Shown here in pieces: positions 1 to 6,906 of a stretch of DNA of 13,010 bases. Source of the DNA: DASWHD01 sp036393335 (lineage in GTDB: Bacteria > CG2-30-53-67 > CG2-30-70-394). Under the pieces are notes generated by a model. The model saw only the letters and a program-made list of their open reading frames with translations. It had not been told where the DNA came from and ran no database searches. Position 1 is the first letter of the stretch; the number at the start of each line of letters is the position of its first letter. Location of the stretch: contig DASWHD010000016.1 of the NCBI GenBank assembly GCA_036393335.1, forward strand, positions 1 through 13,010. Reading direction: 5' to 3'. The translations under genes and the position numbers were made by a program.

Positions 1-239
1 GCGGCCCGCGGCCTCCGACGCGGGCCGCCGCTCCGACTCCTCTGGCCCGCGTGGCGTGCAAGGTCTCTCCGTGCCTGGCATCGCGCAGCCCCGGCAAGGG
101 GTCCAGCGAGGGGGGCAGCTCATAAGCTCATAAGCAGCTCATAAATGGCATGGCCGGCGATTTTTCGTGTCCTCCTGTCGTGCTCGAGACGATGAGTAGG
201 AGCGTCTGGTCGACGGAGGGGCGACAGGCGCCGGTAGCG
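1..239. other. Noncoding leader before the first gene
   Basis: I see no supported gene in this stretch. It begins with a perfect 9-bp inverted repeat (positions 1-9 and 20-28, 10-nt loop) with no T-run on either side, so it may be the tail of a terminator or a REP-like palindrome belonging to a neighbour outside the window. Positions 118-144 hold three copies of GCTCATAA. Open frames upstream of position 240 (from ATGs at 150 and 192) lack a ribosome binding site and do not match the family N-terminus of the following protein. I found no convincing -35/-10 pair. Confidence 0.5.
118..144. repeat. Three direct copies of GCTCATAA
   Basis: GCTCATAA occurs at 118-125, 126-133 and 137-144: two copies abut and the third follows after 3 nt. 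The block is AT-richer than its surroundings and sits about 95 nt upstream of the first gene's start. Spacings of 8 and 11 nt would suit either a slippage-made repeat or a small operator array. No function can be read from the sequence alone. Confidence 0.6.
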
Positions 240-962
240 ATGCCACGCATCATTTTTTGTTATGACTTCGTCACGCCGGTGAGCTACCTGGCGGCGCGCG
301 AGATGCAGCGCTTCGGCCAGTACCACGAAGTCGACATCCTGTGGTTGCCGGTGCTCTCCGCGGGACTCAAAGAGCACGCCATGCGCAATCCTGCCGCGAT
401 GTCGCGCCGTGCCTGTCGTGGGGTCCATCACCACGTGAAGCGCTGGGCCGACATGCTGGGTGTGCCTTTCCAGATGCGCTACCCGGTGGTCTTCGACCCG
501 TGCCCCGCATTGCTCGCAACCCAGGGGGTCCGGGATGACCAGCGTGTGGCGCTGACCCTCGCAATCTTCGAGGAGCTGTGGAACGGCAACGCGCGCCCCG
601 AGTCGCAGGGCTGGGTGAGCGACGTGTGCTCCTCCCGCGGGCTGCCCCAGGAGTGGGCCACGCCACCCCAGCCGGGCGCACTCATGGCACAGATACGCCA
701 CAACACCGGTGTCGTGTTCGGTGCCGGTATTCACAGTGTGCCCGGCTTTCTCTTGCAGGCCGGAGGCAAGGGCCAGGCGTTCCGGGGCCTGGACCAGGTC
801 GACCTCATGCGTTGGACCCTCGTGAACCAGCATGGCGCCCGAGAGGATGAAGGATCGGCGTCCCGAGCCGTGTCGGTGGTGGTCACGGATCCGGTCGAGT
901 CCGACGGCCCGCGGCGAGAGACCGGTGGCCAGCCTATGAGCTTGCGTCACATCTTGCGGTGA
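240..962 (+). CDS. DsbA-fold protein, HCCA isomerase-like
   Basis: This is a 240-residue protein of the thioredoxin-fold DsbA / kappa-class glutathione transferase superfamily, closest to 2-hydroxychromene-2-carboxylate isomerases. The start at 240 is chosen because the first strand of the fold begins at once (RIIFCYDFVTPVSYLA, residues 3-18). Upstream ATGs at 192 and 150 would add unrelated residues and have no Shine-Dalgarno. A GGAGG lies too far from 240 to be ideal. Other family marks are the HHHVKRWADMLGVPF helix (about 63-77), which resembles the K-x-D-x-x-R-W-A segment of NahD, and a SVPGF cis-proline loop near 166-170. There is no CxxC, so it is not a disulfide oxidoreductase. The residue matching the NahD catalytic Ser11 is Thr12 here. 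About 40 residues after position 198 are extra and look disordered. It may be a glutathione-dependent isomerase or transferase; the substrate cannot be told. It converges with xseA, 36 nt away. Confidence 0.75.
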   Translation: MPRIIFCYDFVTPVSYLAAREMQRFGQYHEVDILWLPVLSAGLKEHAMRNPAAMSRRACRGVHHHVKRWADMLGVPFQMRYPVVFDPCPALLATQGVRDDQRVALTLAIFEELWNGNARPESQGWVSDVCSSRGLPQEWATPPQPGALMAQIRHNTGVVFGAGIHSVPGFLLQAGGKGQAFRGLDQVDLMRWTLVNQHGAREDEGSASRAVSVVVTDPVESDGPRRETGGQPMSLRHILR

Positions 963-970
963 CGACGCCG

Positions 971-999
971 GCTCGGCGGAAGGTGTGGGAAAGCCGAGC
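971..999. terminator. Possible weak convergent terminator hairpin
   Basis: GCTCGGC (971-977) can pair with GCCGAGC (993-999) around a 15-nt loop in the 36-nt gap between two convergent genes. The right arm touches the xseA stop codon (999-1001). There is no T-run on either strand, so a Rho-independent terminator is only a guess from position. Confidence 0.25.
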
Positions 1000-2333
1000 T
1001 ATGGTTCCGTCGTTTCGACTCGCATGTCGGCGCTCCCCGCGGCGAAGCGCAGGCGGAGGCGATCGCCGGGGCGCAAGGTGCTGGTGTCGGTGACGGGGCG
1101 ATTGCCCCCCGGCCGGGTGGCGATGGCGTAGCCTCGGGACAGGACCGCGAGGGGGGAGACCGCGTGCAGGGTCTCGGCGGCCAGACGGAGGCGCTGCCGC
1201 GCTCTATCCGCGAGGTGGACACCGGCGCGGTGCAGCCGCGGCGTGAGACCGGCGAGGCGCGCGTGGGCGCGGGAGAGGCGGGCGGCCGGCGAGTGGCGCT
1301 CGAGCAAGTGTGCGACGTGGTAGAGGCGCTCGCGACGGGCCATGAGAGAGGCGTGTAGGGCGGTGGCAAGGTGGGCGCCGCGCACGGCGATGTGGTCGCG
1401 CTGGTCGCGGAACCGCTGCCGCTGGTGGACCAGGGCGCGGCTCGCGACGTCGACGCGCTGGGCCAGGTGTTCAAGGCGGCGTTGCAGGCCCAGGCGCAGA
1501 GAGCGGTGGCGCTGGGCGAGGGTGGCGAGGAGCTCGACCTTCACTGGCACCACGATCTCCGCCGCGTTGGACGGGGTCGCGGCGCGCACGTCGGCGGCGA
1601 AATCGCACAGGGTAAAGTCGGTCTCGTGGCCCACGGCGGAGACAATCGGCGTGCGGCACGCCGCCACCGCGCGCACCACCCCCTCCTCGTTGAAGGCCCA
1701 CAGGTCCTCCAGGGAACCGCCGCCGCGGCCGACGATGAGCACGTCGAGATCGCCGCGGGCGTCCATGGCGGCGATCGCGGCGGCGATCTCCTCGGCGGCC
1801 CCGGTGCCCTGGACGCGCACCGGGTGGAGGAGGAGCTCGATGTTGGGGAAGCGGGCGGTGGCGACCCGCACGATGTCGCGGATCACCGCGCCGGTGCGCG
1901 AGGTGATGATCCCCACCCGGCGTGGCAGGAAGGGTAGGGGCTGCTTGTGGGCCGGGTCGAACAACCCATCGGCGGCGAGGCGCTGCTTGAGCCGCTCGAA
2001 GGCGGCCTGGAGGGCGCCGGCGCCGAGGGGCTCGAAGTACTCGACGACGAGCTGGTAGGTGCCGCGCGGTTCATAGATGGAGATTCGCCCCTTGGCGGCG
2101 ATCGCGATCCCCTCTTGCAGTTCGAAGCGCTGATATTTCGCCTGGAAGCGGAACAGGGCGCAGGCGAGGGTCGCGCGGGCATCCTTCAGGTTAAAGTACT
2201 GGTGGCCGGAGGCGGGACGCGACAGGGAAGAGACCTCGCCCGCCACCCACACTTCGGCGAAGGTCCCCTCCACCACCTCCTTGAGGTGGGCGGTGAGCTC
2301 GGAGACGGTGGCGATGGAGGCGGGCGGGGCCAT
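999..2333 (-). CDS. xseA: Exodeoxyribonuclease VII large subunit
   Basis: This is a full-length (444 aa) XseA, the catalytic subunit of exonuclease VII, which degrades single-stranded DNA from both ends in mismatch and damage repair and needs several copies of the small subunit XseB. The N-terminal OB-fold runs to about residue 105, with the conserved VWVAGEVSSL and HQYFNLKD segments. The catalytic domain shows GIITSRTGA (141-149), GRGGGSLEDLW (202-212), and VGHETDFT (234-241) followed by ATPSNAAE. The C-terminal part is Arg-rich helix, as usual. No xseB is visible in the window. The ATG at 2333 gives the usual distance to SELTAHLK, but the upstream bases are C/G-rich without a Shine-Dalgarno. 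It lies 43 nt downstream of ymdB and is probably read from the same transcript. Confidence 0.96.
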   Translation of the reverse strand: MAPPASIATVSELTAHLKEVVEGTFAEVWVAGEVSSLSRPASGHQYFNLKDARATLACALFRFQAKYQRFELQEGIAIAAKGRISIYEPRGTYQLVVEYFEPLGAGALQAAFERLKQRLAADGLFDPAHKQPLPFLPRRVGIITSRTGAVIRDIVRVATARFPNIELLLHPVRVQGTGAAEEIAAAIAAMDARGDLDVLIVGRGGGSLEDLWAFNEEGVVRAVAACRTPIVSAVGHETDFTLCDFAADVRAATPSNAAEIVVPVKVELLATLAQRHRSLRLGLQRRLEHLAQRVDVASRALVHQRQRFRDQRDHIAVRGAHLATALHASLMARRERLYHVAHLLERHSPAARLSRAHARLAGLTPRLHRAGVHLADRARQRLRLAAETLHAVSPLAVLSRGYAIATRPGGNRPVTDTSTLRPGDRLRLRFAAGSADMRVETTEP

Positions 2334-2376
2334 GGGTGGCGGTACGGCGGGCCGATGGCCGCAGCGGCGAGGCGGC

Positions 2377-3162
2377 TCAGTCGACCACGAGGTGGATCCG
2401 CTCGATGGCGCGCGCCAGGCCGGTTGACTCGTCGGCGTCGATGACCACGCCGTTGACCTGCATGCGTCCCTTCTCCTCGGGCTTGAAGCGCACCGGACGG
2501 CCGGTGAGGAAGCGCTCGATGGCGGGGGCCTTCTCCATGCCGATCACCGAGTCCAGGGAACCGGACATGCCGGCGTCGGTGATGTAGGCGGTGCCGCCGG
2601 GCAGGATCCGCTCGTCGGCGGTCTGCACGTGGGTGTGGCTGCCGCAGCAGGCGGTGATGCGGCCGTCGAGATAGTGGGCGATGGCGACCTTCTCGCTGGT
2701 GGCCTCGGCGTGCATGTCGACGAACAGCACCTGGGCCTTGTCCCGCAGGCGATCGATCTCCCGGTCCGCCACGCGGAACGGGTCATCGATGGGCTGCATG
2801 AAGACCCGACCCATGACGTTGATCACCCCCACCTCCACGCCGTTGCGTGCGGTCACGGTGCGGGCACCGACCCCCGGCGTACCCGGCGGGTAGTTGGCCG
2901 GGCGCAGGAACGCGCGCTCCGCGTCCATGCCCCCGACGAACCCCTTCTGGGCCCACACGTGGTTGCCGGAGGTGATGAGATCGAACCCCATGCCGAGGAG
3001 CTCGTTCTTGATCTCGCGGGTGATGCCAAAGCCGCCCGCGGCGTTCTCGCCGTTGGCGATCGCCAGGTCGATGGCGTGCTCGGCGAGCAGTTGGGGCAGG
3101 GTCTTGCGCAGGGCACGACGCCCCGGCTTGCCGACCACGTCGCCGATGAAGAGGAGGTGCAT
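2377..3162 (-). CDS. ymdB: YmdB-family metallophosphoesterase (TIGR00282)
   Basis: This 261-residue protein belongs to the TIGR00282 / YmdB calcineurin-like phosphoesterases, dinuclear-metal enzymes that hydrolyse 2',3'- or 3',5'-cyclic nucleotides; Bacillus YmdB affects biofilm and motility choices and sits next to rny. All metal ligands expected from the family are present: Asp8 in GDVVGKPGR, Glu39-Asn40 in NGENAAGGFGIT, Asn67-His68 in SGNHVW, His151 in VDMHAEATSEK, and His176/His178 in GSHTHVQTAD. Length and start fit the family (MHLLFIGDVVG). The codons before ATG 3162 are C-rich with no Shine-Dalgarno, because a repeat-rich spacer ends there. The gene follows rny at 192 nt and precedes xseA. 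The family assignment is firm; the true substrate in this organism is not known. Confidence 0.93.
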   Translation of the reverse strand: MHLLFIGDVVGKPGRRALRKTLPQLLAEHAIDLAIANGENAAGGFGITREIKNELLGMGFDLITSGNHVWAQKGFVGGMDAERAFLRPANYPPGTPGVGARTVTARNGVEVGVINVMGRVFMQPIDDPFRVADREIDRLRDKAQVLFVDMHAEATSEKVAIAHYLDGRITACCGSHTHVQTADERILPGGTAYITDAGMSGSLDSVIGMEKAPAIERFLTGRPVRFKPEEKGRMQVNGVVIDADESTGLARAIERIHLVVD

Positions 3163-3170
3163 GGATGCAG

Positions 3171-3330
3171 GGGGTAGGGGTCAGGAGGATAGGAGGTAGG
3201 AGGTAGGGGAGGCGCCGCCCCTGCGGGCGGGCAATTATGCGGGGTTCGGGCGACTACCCGCGATAAATTCGTTGGCCGCCAAAGGCGGCCATCCGCGCCC
3301 TGTCTCCTAACCCCTATCTCCTAACCCCTG
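3171..3330. repeat. Intergenic repeat element with long inverted arms
   Basis: The rny-ymdB spacer is bounded by two G/A-rich arms in opposite orientation. The left arm (about 3176-3203, AGGGGTCAGGAGGATAGG...) and the reverse complement of the right arm (about 3303-3329, AGGGGTTAGGAGATAGG...) agree at most of about 27 positions. Between them lie separate short hairpins: 3215-3220 with 3225-3230, 3247-3250 with 3257-3260, and an 8-bp stem with AAA loop at 3273-3291. The core CGCGATAAATTCG resembles the centre of REP-type palindromes of Gammaproteobacteria. I see no open frame. It looks like a small nonautonomous mobile or REP-like unit, but copy number elsewhere in the genome is needed to show this. 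Confidence 0.6.
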
Positions 3331-3359
3331 AGTAGGGGACGGCGCAGCCGTCCCCTACT
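3331..3359. repeat. Perfect 13-bp hairpin over the rny stop
   Basis: AGTAGGGGACGGC (3331-3343) pairs perfectly with GCCGTCCCCTACT (3347-3359) around a GCA loop. The rny stop codon TAG (3357-3355) is inside one arm. On the minus strand the hairpin is followed by CAGGGGTTAGG, not by a T-run, so it is not a canonical terminator. It may protect the 3' end of an rny mRNA, as REP hairpins do, or be part of the adjoining repeat element. Confidence 0.7.
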
Positions 3360-4926
3360 TGGCGTACTCCACGAAGCGGCTCTCGCGGATGGTGACCACC
3401 TTGATCTGGCCGGGGTAGGTCATCTCCGACTGGATCTTGTTGGCGATGTCCTGGGCGATGAGCCGGGCGTCCACGTCGCCGACCTTGTTGTAGTCGACGA
3501 TCACGCGGATCTCGCGGCCGGCCTGGATGGCATAGGACTTCTCCACACCTTCGAACTCGCAGGCGATGCGCTCCAGGTCGGAGAGGCGCTTGACGTGGGT
3601 CTCCACCGCCTCCATGCGTGCGCCGGGACGGGCCGCCGAGAGGGCATCGGCGACCGCCACGAGGATCGACTCGACGCTGTTCGGCTCGACCATCGCATGG
3701 TGGTAGAGGATGGCGTTGAGCACCGTCTCCGGCTCACCGTATTTCTTCGCCAGGTCGGCGCCGATGTGGGCGTGGTCGCCCTCCATCTCCTGGTCGATCG
3801 ATTTACCGATGTCGTGCAGGAGACCGGCACGGCGCGCCATCGCCTCGTCACAACCGAGCTCCGCCGCCATGTGGCCGGCGAGCAGTGCGACTTCCTTGGC
3901 GTGGTCGAGCTGGTTCTGTCCGAAGCTGGTGCGGTAATTGAGGCGGCCGAGGAGCTTGACGATCTCCGGGTGGACACCCTGGACATTGAGCTCGTAGACG
4001 GTCCGCTTGCCGTCTTCCTCCATCTGCTTGTCCAGCTCCTTGCGGCACTTGGCGACGGTCTCCTCGATGTACGCCGGATGGATGCGGCCGTCTTTCACCA
4101 GCCGGCTCAGGGCCATCCGTGCCACCTCGCGGCGCACCGAGTTGAAGCCGGAGAGCACCACCGCCTCGGGGGTATCATCGATCACCAGGTCGATGCCGGT
4201 GGCCGCCTCGAAGGCGCGGATGTTGCGGCCCTCGCGGCCGATGATGCGCCCCTTCATCTCCTCGGCGGGCAACGGGACGACGGTGATCGCGTGCTCGGAG
4301 ACGTGGTCGCTGGCCATGCGCTGCATGGCCAGGGACATGATCTTGGCGGCGCGGGCCTCCCCTTCCTGCCGGGCCTCGTCCTCGATCTGGGTGATGAGCC
4401 AGGCGGCCCGGTGGCGCGCGTCGCGCTCCAGGTGCTGCATCAGTTCCCCTTTCGCCTGCTCCGGGCTGAGGTGGGCGATGGCGGCCAGCTCGTCGACCTT
4501 CTGCTTGATGAGGTGGTCATACTTTGCCTCCTTGTCCACCAAGCGCTGCTCCAGCTTCTTGACCCCCTTCTCGCGACCCTCCAGCGTCTCTTCGCGGTGG
4601 GCCAGGGCCTTCTCCCGGGTCTCGACGCTCTCCACTTCCTTGGCCAGGTGGTGGCGCTCGTCCTCCAGGGTCTTGCGGAGCTGGTCGGCGGACTTCTCGG
4701 CCGCTTGCAGGAGGCGGTCCGCCTCCAGCTTGCCGCGGCCGATCAGCTCCCGATGCTCCAGCTCCGTCTCGCGGCGCAGGGTGTCGGCGGCGGAGCGGCC
4801 CTCTGCGACGACGCGCTCTGCTTCGCGGGCCGCGGAGCCGATCTTGGAGTTGATGAACAGGCGTTGGCCGACGGCGCCGGCGAGCAGGGCGCCGGCGGCC
4901 GTGAGGATCAGTATTACGGTTTCCAT
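3355..4926 (-). CDS. rny: Ribonuclease Y
   Basis: RNase Y is a membrane-anchored endoribonuclease that starts mRNA decay in bacteria that often lack RNase E. This protein is 523 residues and complete. A single N-terminal transmembrane helix spans about 2-24 (METVILILTAAGALLAG). A long charged coiled coil follows (about 30-205). The KH domain contains GRIIGREGRNIR (226-237), and the HD hydrolase domain has the catalytic LLHDIGK (His371-Asp372) with the downstream HAHIGADL and LYHHAMVEP segments. The C-terminus ends in the usual TYPGQIKVVTIRE. An in-frame upstream start at 4968 is rejected because it would put 14 polar residues before the membrane helix. ATG 4926 has AGGTGA 4 nt upstream, and that motif contains the rarA stop, so translation is probably coupled to rarA. 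Confidence 0.97.
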   Translation of the reverse strand: METVILILTAAGALLAGAVGQRLFINSKIGSAAREAERVVAEGRSAADTLRRETELEHRELIGRGKLEADRLLQAAEKSADQLRKTLEDERHHLAKEVESVETREKALAHREETLEGREKGVKKLEQRLVDKEAKYDHLIKQKVDELAAIAHLSPEQAKGELMQHLERDARHRAAWLITQIEDEARQEGEARAAKIMSLAMQRMASDHVSEHAITVVPLPAEEMKGRIIGREGRNIRAFEAATGIDLVIDDTPEAVVLSGFNSVRREVARMALSRLVKDGRIHPAYIEETVAKCRKELDKQMEEDGKRTVYELNVQGVHPEIVKLLGRLNYRTSFGQNQLDHAKEVALLAGHMAAELGCDEAMARRAGLLHDIGKSIDQEMEGDHAHIGADLAKKYGEPETVLNAILYHHAMVEPNSVESILVAVADALSAARPGARMEAVETHVKRLSDLERIACEFEGVEKSYAIQAGREIRVIVDYNKVGDVDARLIAQDIANKIQSEMTYPGQIKVVTIRESRFVEYAK

Positions 4927-4930
4927 GGGA

Positions 4931-4936
4931 TCACCT
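4931..4936 (-). promoter_or_regulatory. rny ribosome binding site containing rarA stop
   Basis: On the minus strand AGGTGA lies 4 nt before the rny ATG. Its last three bases are the TGA stop of rarA, so a ribosome ending rarA sits on the rny initiation region. This decides the rny start in favour of 4926. Confidence 0.7.
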
Positions 4937-6337
4937 GGGAGGGGTGTTATCGATAGGCCCACCGTCATCCGGGGCCGTGGTGGGCTCGTCCGAAGGTTCG
5001 ATTGCGTCTCGTAACTTATTTGTGGGTCGCTGTTTCATACATTCAGCGATGTGTCGTTCAAAACCCTGATCCGAAGGGTGATAGAAAGATCGCGTCTCGG
5101 GTAGGTAGATCTGTGGGACCCAGTGACCAGGGTAGTCGTGGGGGTAGAGGTACCCCACGCCGTGGCCCAGGGATCCGGCGCCGCGGTAATGGGTGTCCCG
5201 GAGGTGGAGGGGGACCGCGAGGGTAGGACGTTCGCGGATCTCCCGTGCCGCCTCACCGATCGCCACGGTGGCACTGTTGCTCTTCGGCGCCGTGGCGAGA
5301 TAAAGGGTCGCTTCGGAGAGAATGAGGCTCGCCTCGGGCATGCCGATCCGCTCGACGGCGCTGAACGCCGCGTCCGCCAGGGGCAGGGCCGCGGGGTCGG
5401 CAAGCCCCACGTCCTCCGCCGCCAGGATCACCAGCCGGCGGGCGATGAAGCGTGGGTCCTCCCCCCCTTCGATCATCTTCGCCAGCCAGTAGACGGCGGC
5501 GTCCGGGTCCGAGCCACGCACGCTCTTGATGAACGCGGAGATGGTGTCGTAGTGCTCGTCCCCGCTGCGGTCGTAGCGCCGGCCGCCGTACTGTAGATGG
5601 CGCCGCACCTCGTCCTCGGTGACCCGCAGGGGAGCGCCGGTCGTCGCCTCGGCGCCCAGGACGCACAGCTCCAGGGAGGCGAGGAGCCGCCGTCCGTCAC
5701 CGTTGGCGTAACCGATCAGGGTGGCGCGCGCGGACCGCGTGACCTCGACCGACAGGGCTCCCAGGCCACGATCGACATCCGTGAGCGCCAGGTCCAGGAG
5801 CCGGCCCAGGTCGTCCTCGCCCAGCGGATCGAGTCGGTAGAGCTGGCTGCGCGAGCGCAGGGGCGGTGTGAGGGAATGAAAGGGGTTTTCCGTGGAAGCC
5901 CCGATCAGCACGATGTTTCCCCGCTCGGTGTCTGGGAGCAGGGCAGCCTGCTGCACCTTGTTGAAGCGGTGGATCTCATCCACGAACAGCAGGGTGGGTG
6001 GGCGGCCGGCCGCACGCAGTCGCGCGGCCTCTGCCAAGATCGGCTTGAGCTGCGGGAGGCCGCCGGTGACGGCGTTCAGGCGCCGGAACGCCGCGCCCGA
6101 GGTGGCGGCGATCACCTGGGCCAAGGCGGTCTTCCCGCACCCCGGCGGTCCAAACAGGATGAGGGAGTAGAGTTGACCCCGCTCTACCGCGCGCCGCAGC
6201 GCGCTGCCCGGCGCGGTCAGGCCAGGCTGCCCGAGGACCTCGTCGAAGCCCCGCGGGCGCAATCGATACGGCAGCGGTCGCTGCGAATCATGCGCCGTTG
6301 CGGAATCGTCGGATACCTCGGTGTCGAACAGGTCCAC
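4931..6337 (-). CDS. rarA: Replication-associated recombination protein A
   Basis: RarA (MgsA) is a clamp-loader-like AAA+ ATPase that acts at stalled replication forks together with SSB. At 468 residues it is slightly longer than the enteric protein. The Walker A motif is GPPGCGKT (63-70), Walker B LLFVDE (116-121), sensor 1 GASTEN (146-151), and a likely arginine finger lies in LRSRSQ (160-165). The C-terminal part has the YDTISAFIKSVRGSDPDAAV and GHGVGYLYPHDYPGHWV blocks typical of MgsA. The start is a GTG at 6337 (MDLFDTEV); I see no in-frame ATG upstream, and the nearest AGGAGG is about 20 nt away. The last 35 residues are acidic and Pro-rich, unlike the family core. The gene lies directly after 6S RNA, where Gammaproteobacteria usually carry ygfA/fau, and ends 4 nt before rny. 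Confidence 0.96.
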   Translation of the reverse strand: MDLFDTEVSDDSATAHDSQRPLPYRLRPRGFDEVLGQPGLTAPGSALRRAVERGQLYSLILFGPPGCGKTALAQVIAATSGAAFRRLNAVTGGLPQLKPILAEAARLRAAGRPPTLLFVDEIHRFNKVQQAALLPDTERGNIVLIGASTENPFHSLTPPLRSRSQLYRLDPLGEDDLGRLLDLALTDVDRGLGALSVEVTRSARATLIGYANGDGRRLLASLELCVLGAEATTGAPLRVTEDEVRRHLQYGGRRYDRSGDEHYDTISAFIKSVRGSDPDAAVYWLAKMIEGGEDPRFIARRLVILAAEDVGLADPAALPLADAAFSAVERIGMPEASLILSEATLYLATAPKSNSATVAIGEAAREIRERPTLAVPLHLRDTHYRGAGSLGHGVGYLYPHDYPGHWVPQIYLPETRSFYHPSDQGFERHIAECMKQRPTNKLRDAIEPSDEPTTAPDDGGPIDNTPPR

Positions 6338-6425
6338 GGCCGGTCCATCGGCACGACCCTCCTGCCAGCACTGCTGTCCGATACCTGACGATCCGGAGGC
6401 ATCGGCCTCATCCTCGGGGTTGTAG

Positions 6426-6596
6426 ACCCCGCCTTACCGTGTGGGTTGTTTTCTTGAACCTGTCTGCGACAGGTTGGGAATCGGGGAAAGACTTCAGGCT
6501 TCTCTACGAGAGAGCATGCTCACCGTCTTTCGATCGTCATCCCGGGGGGGTAGTGTTGGTTCAGAGAAAAGGATCCCATCACGCGTAAGGCAGGGC
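6426..6596 (-). ncRNA. ssrS: 6S RNA
   Basis: 6S RNA binds the sigma70 RNA polymerase holoenzyme by mimicking an open promoter and lowers transcription in stationary phase. On the minus strand this region carries the conserved apical segment GGTGAGCATGCTC (6524-6512) followed seven bases later by GAGAAGCCT (6504-6496), as in Escherichia coli 6S RNA. The rod shape can be built. The closing stem joins 6596-6585 with 6437-6426 and continues as CGTG/CACG past one bulged base. Next to the apex GAAAGAC (6531-6525) pairs with GTCTTTC (6492-6486). The 3' side of the central bubble holds the hairpin AACCTGT-CGCAG-ACAGGTT (6479-6461). Its place right after zapA is the classical one. Ends are estimated from the closing stem, giving about 171 nt. 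No clear promoter of its own is visible; it may be processed from the zap transcript. Confidence 0.9.
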
Positions 6597-6599
6597 ACA

Positions 6600-6881
6600 T
6601 CAGTCCCGCAACACGGCCTCGATTTGGCTGGTTTGTGCGTCGATGAAGGAGTCGAACCGCGCAATCTCTTTGGTGGCTTGAAGCAACTCGTCCGCCAAGT
6701 GGACGAGAGTCAATACGGCAACTTTTTCCAGTGGTGCATCGGGTATCTGGTTCCCGATTTCCCGTAGTCGCGAGTCTACCATAGCGGCAGCGGCCCGCAC
6801 ATCCTCGGCCGAGCCATCGGCCTGGAGATGGTAGTTCCTGCCGGCGATCTGTACGGTGATGGCTCGGTCGGTCACAGGCAT
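6600..6881 (-). CDS. zapA: Cell division protein ZapA
   Basis: ZapA is a small cytoplasmic protein that cross-links FtsZ filaments and helps form the Z ring. The product is 93 residues, a little shorter than the enteric 109. The N-terminal globular part (ITVQIAGRNYHLQADGS, about 7-23) and the following helix (AAAMVDSRLREI, about 32-43) fit the family. The C-terminal coiled coil begins at LEKVAVLTLVHLADELLQAT. The start at ATG 6881 gives the normal N-terminus; longer in-frame reading would add an unrelated Pro/Arg-rich stretch that overlaps zapB. It follows the zapB-like gene by 25 nt, and its stop is immediately followed by the 5' end of 6S RNA. Confidence 0.92.
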   Translation of the reverse strand: MPVTDRAITVQIAGRNYHLQADGSAEDVRAAAAMVDSRLREIGNQIPDAPLEKVAVLTLVHLADELLQATKEIARFDSFIDAQTSQIEAVLRD

Positions 6882-6906
6882 CCTGATCTCGGGGCACGGG
6901 CGCGGG

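Noticed and set aside
120..950. 276-codon open frame on the minus strand
   Set aside because: It is antisense to the isomerase-like gene, whose fold motifs are clear; the frame is His/Arg/Gly-rich, has no family resemblance, and is a normal by-product of high GC.
3595..4956. 453-codon plus-strand open frame
   Set aside because: It is the antisense shadow of rny; the Leu/His-rich product mirrors the Glu/Lys coiled coil.
5597..6388. 263-codon plus-strand open frame
   Set aside because: It is antisense to rarA; the Walker motifs on the minus strand decide the coding strand.
6340..6425. ygfA/fau (5-formyltetrahydrofolate cyclo-ligase) after 6S RNA
   Set aside because: This is its usual place, but the 88 nt before rarA cannot hold it and no part of the protein is recognisable.
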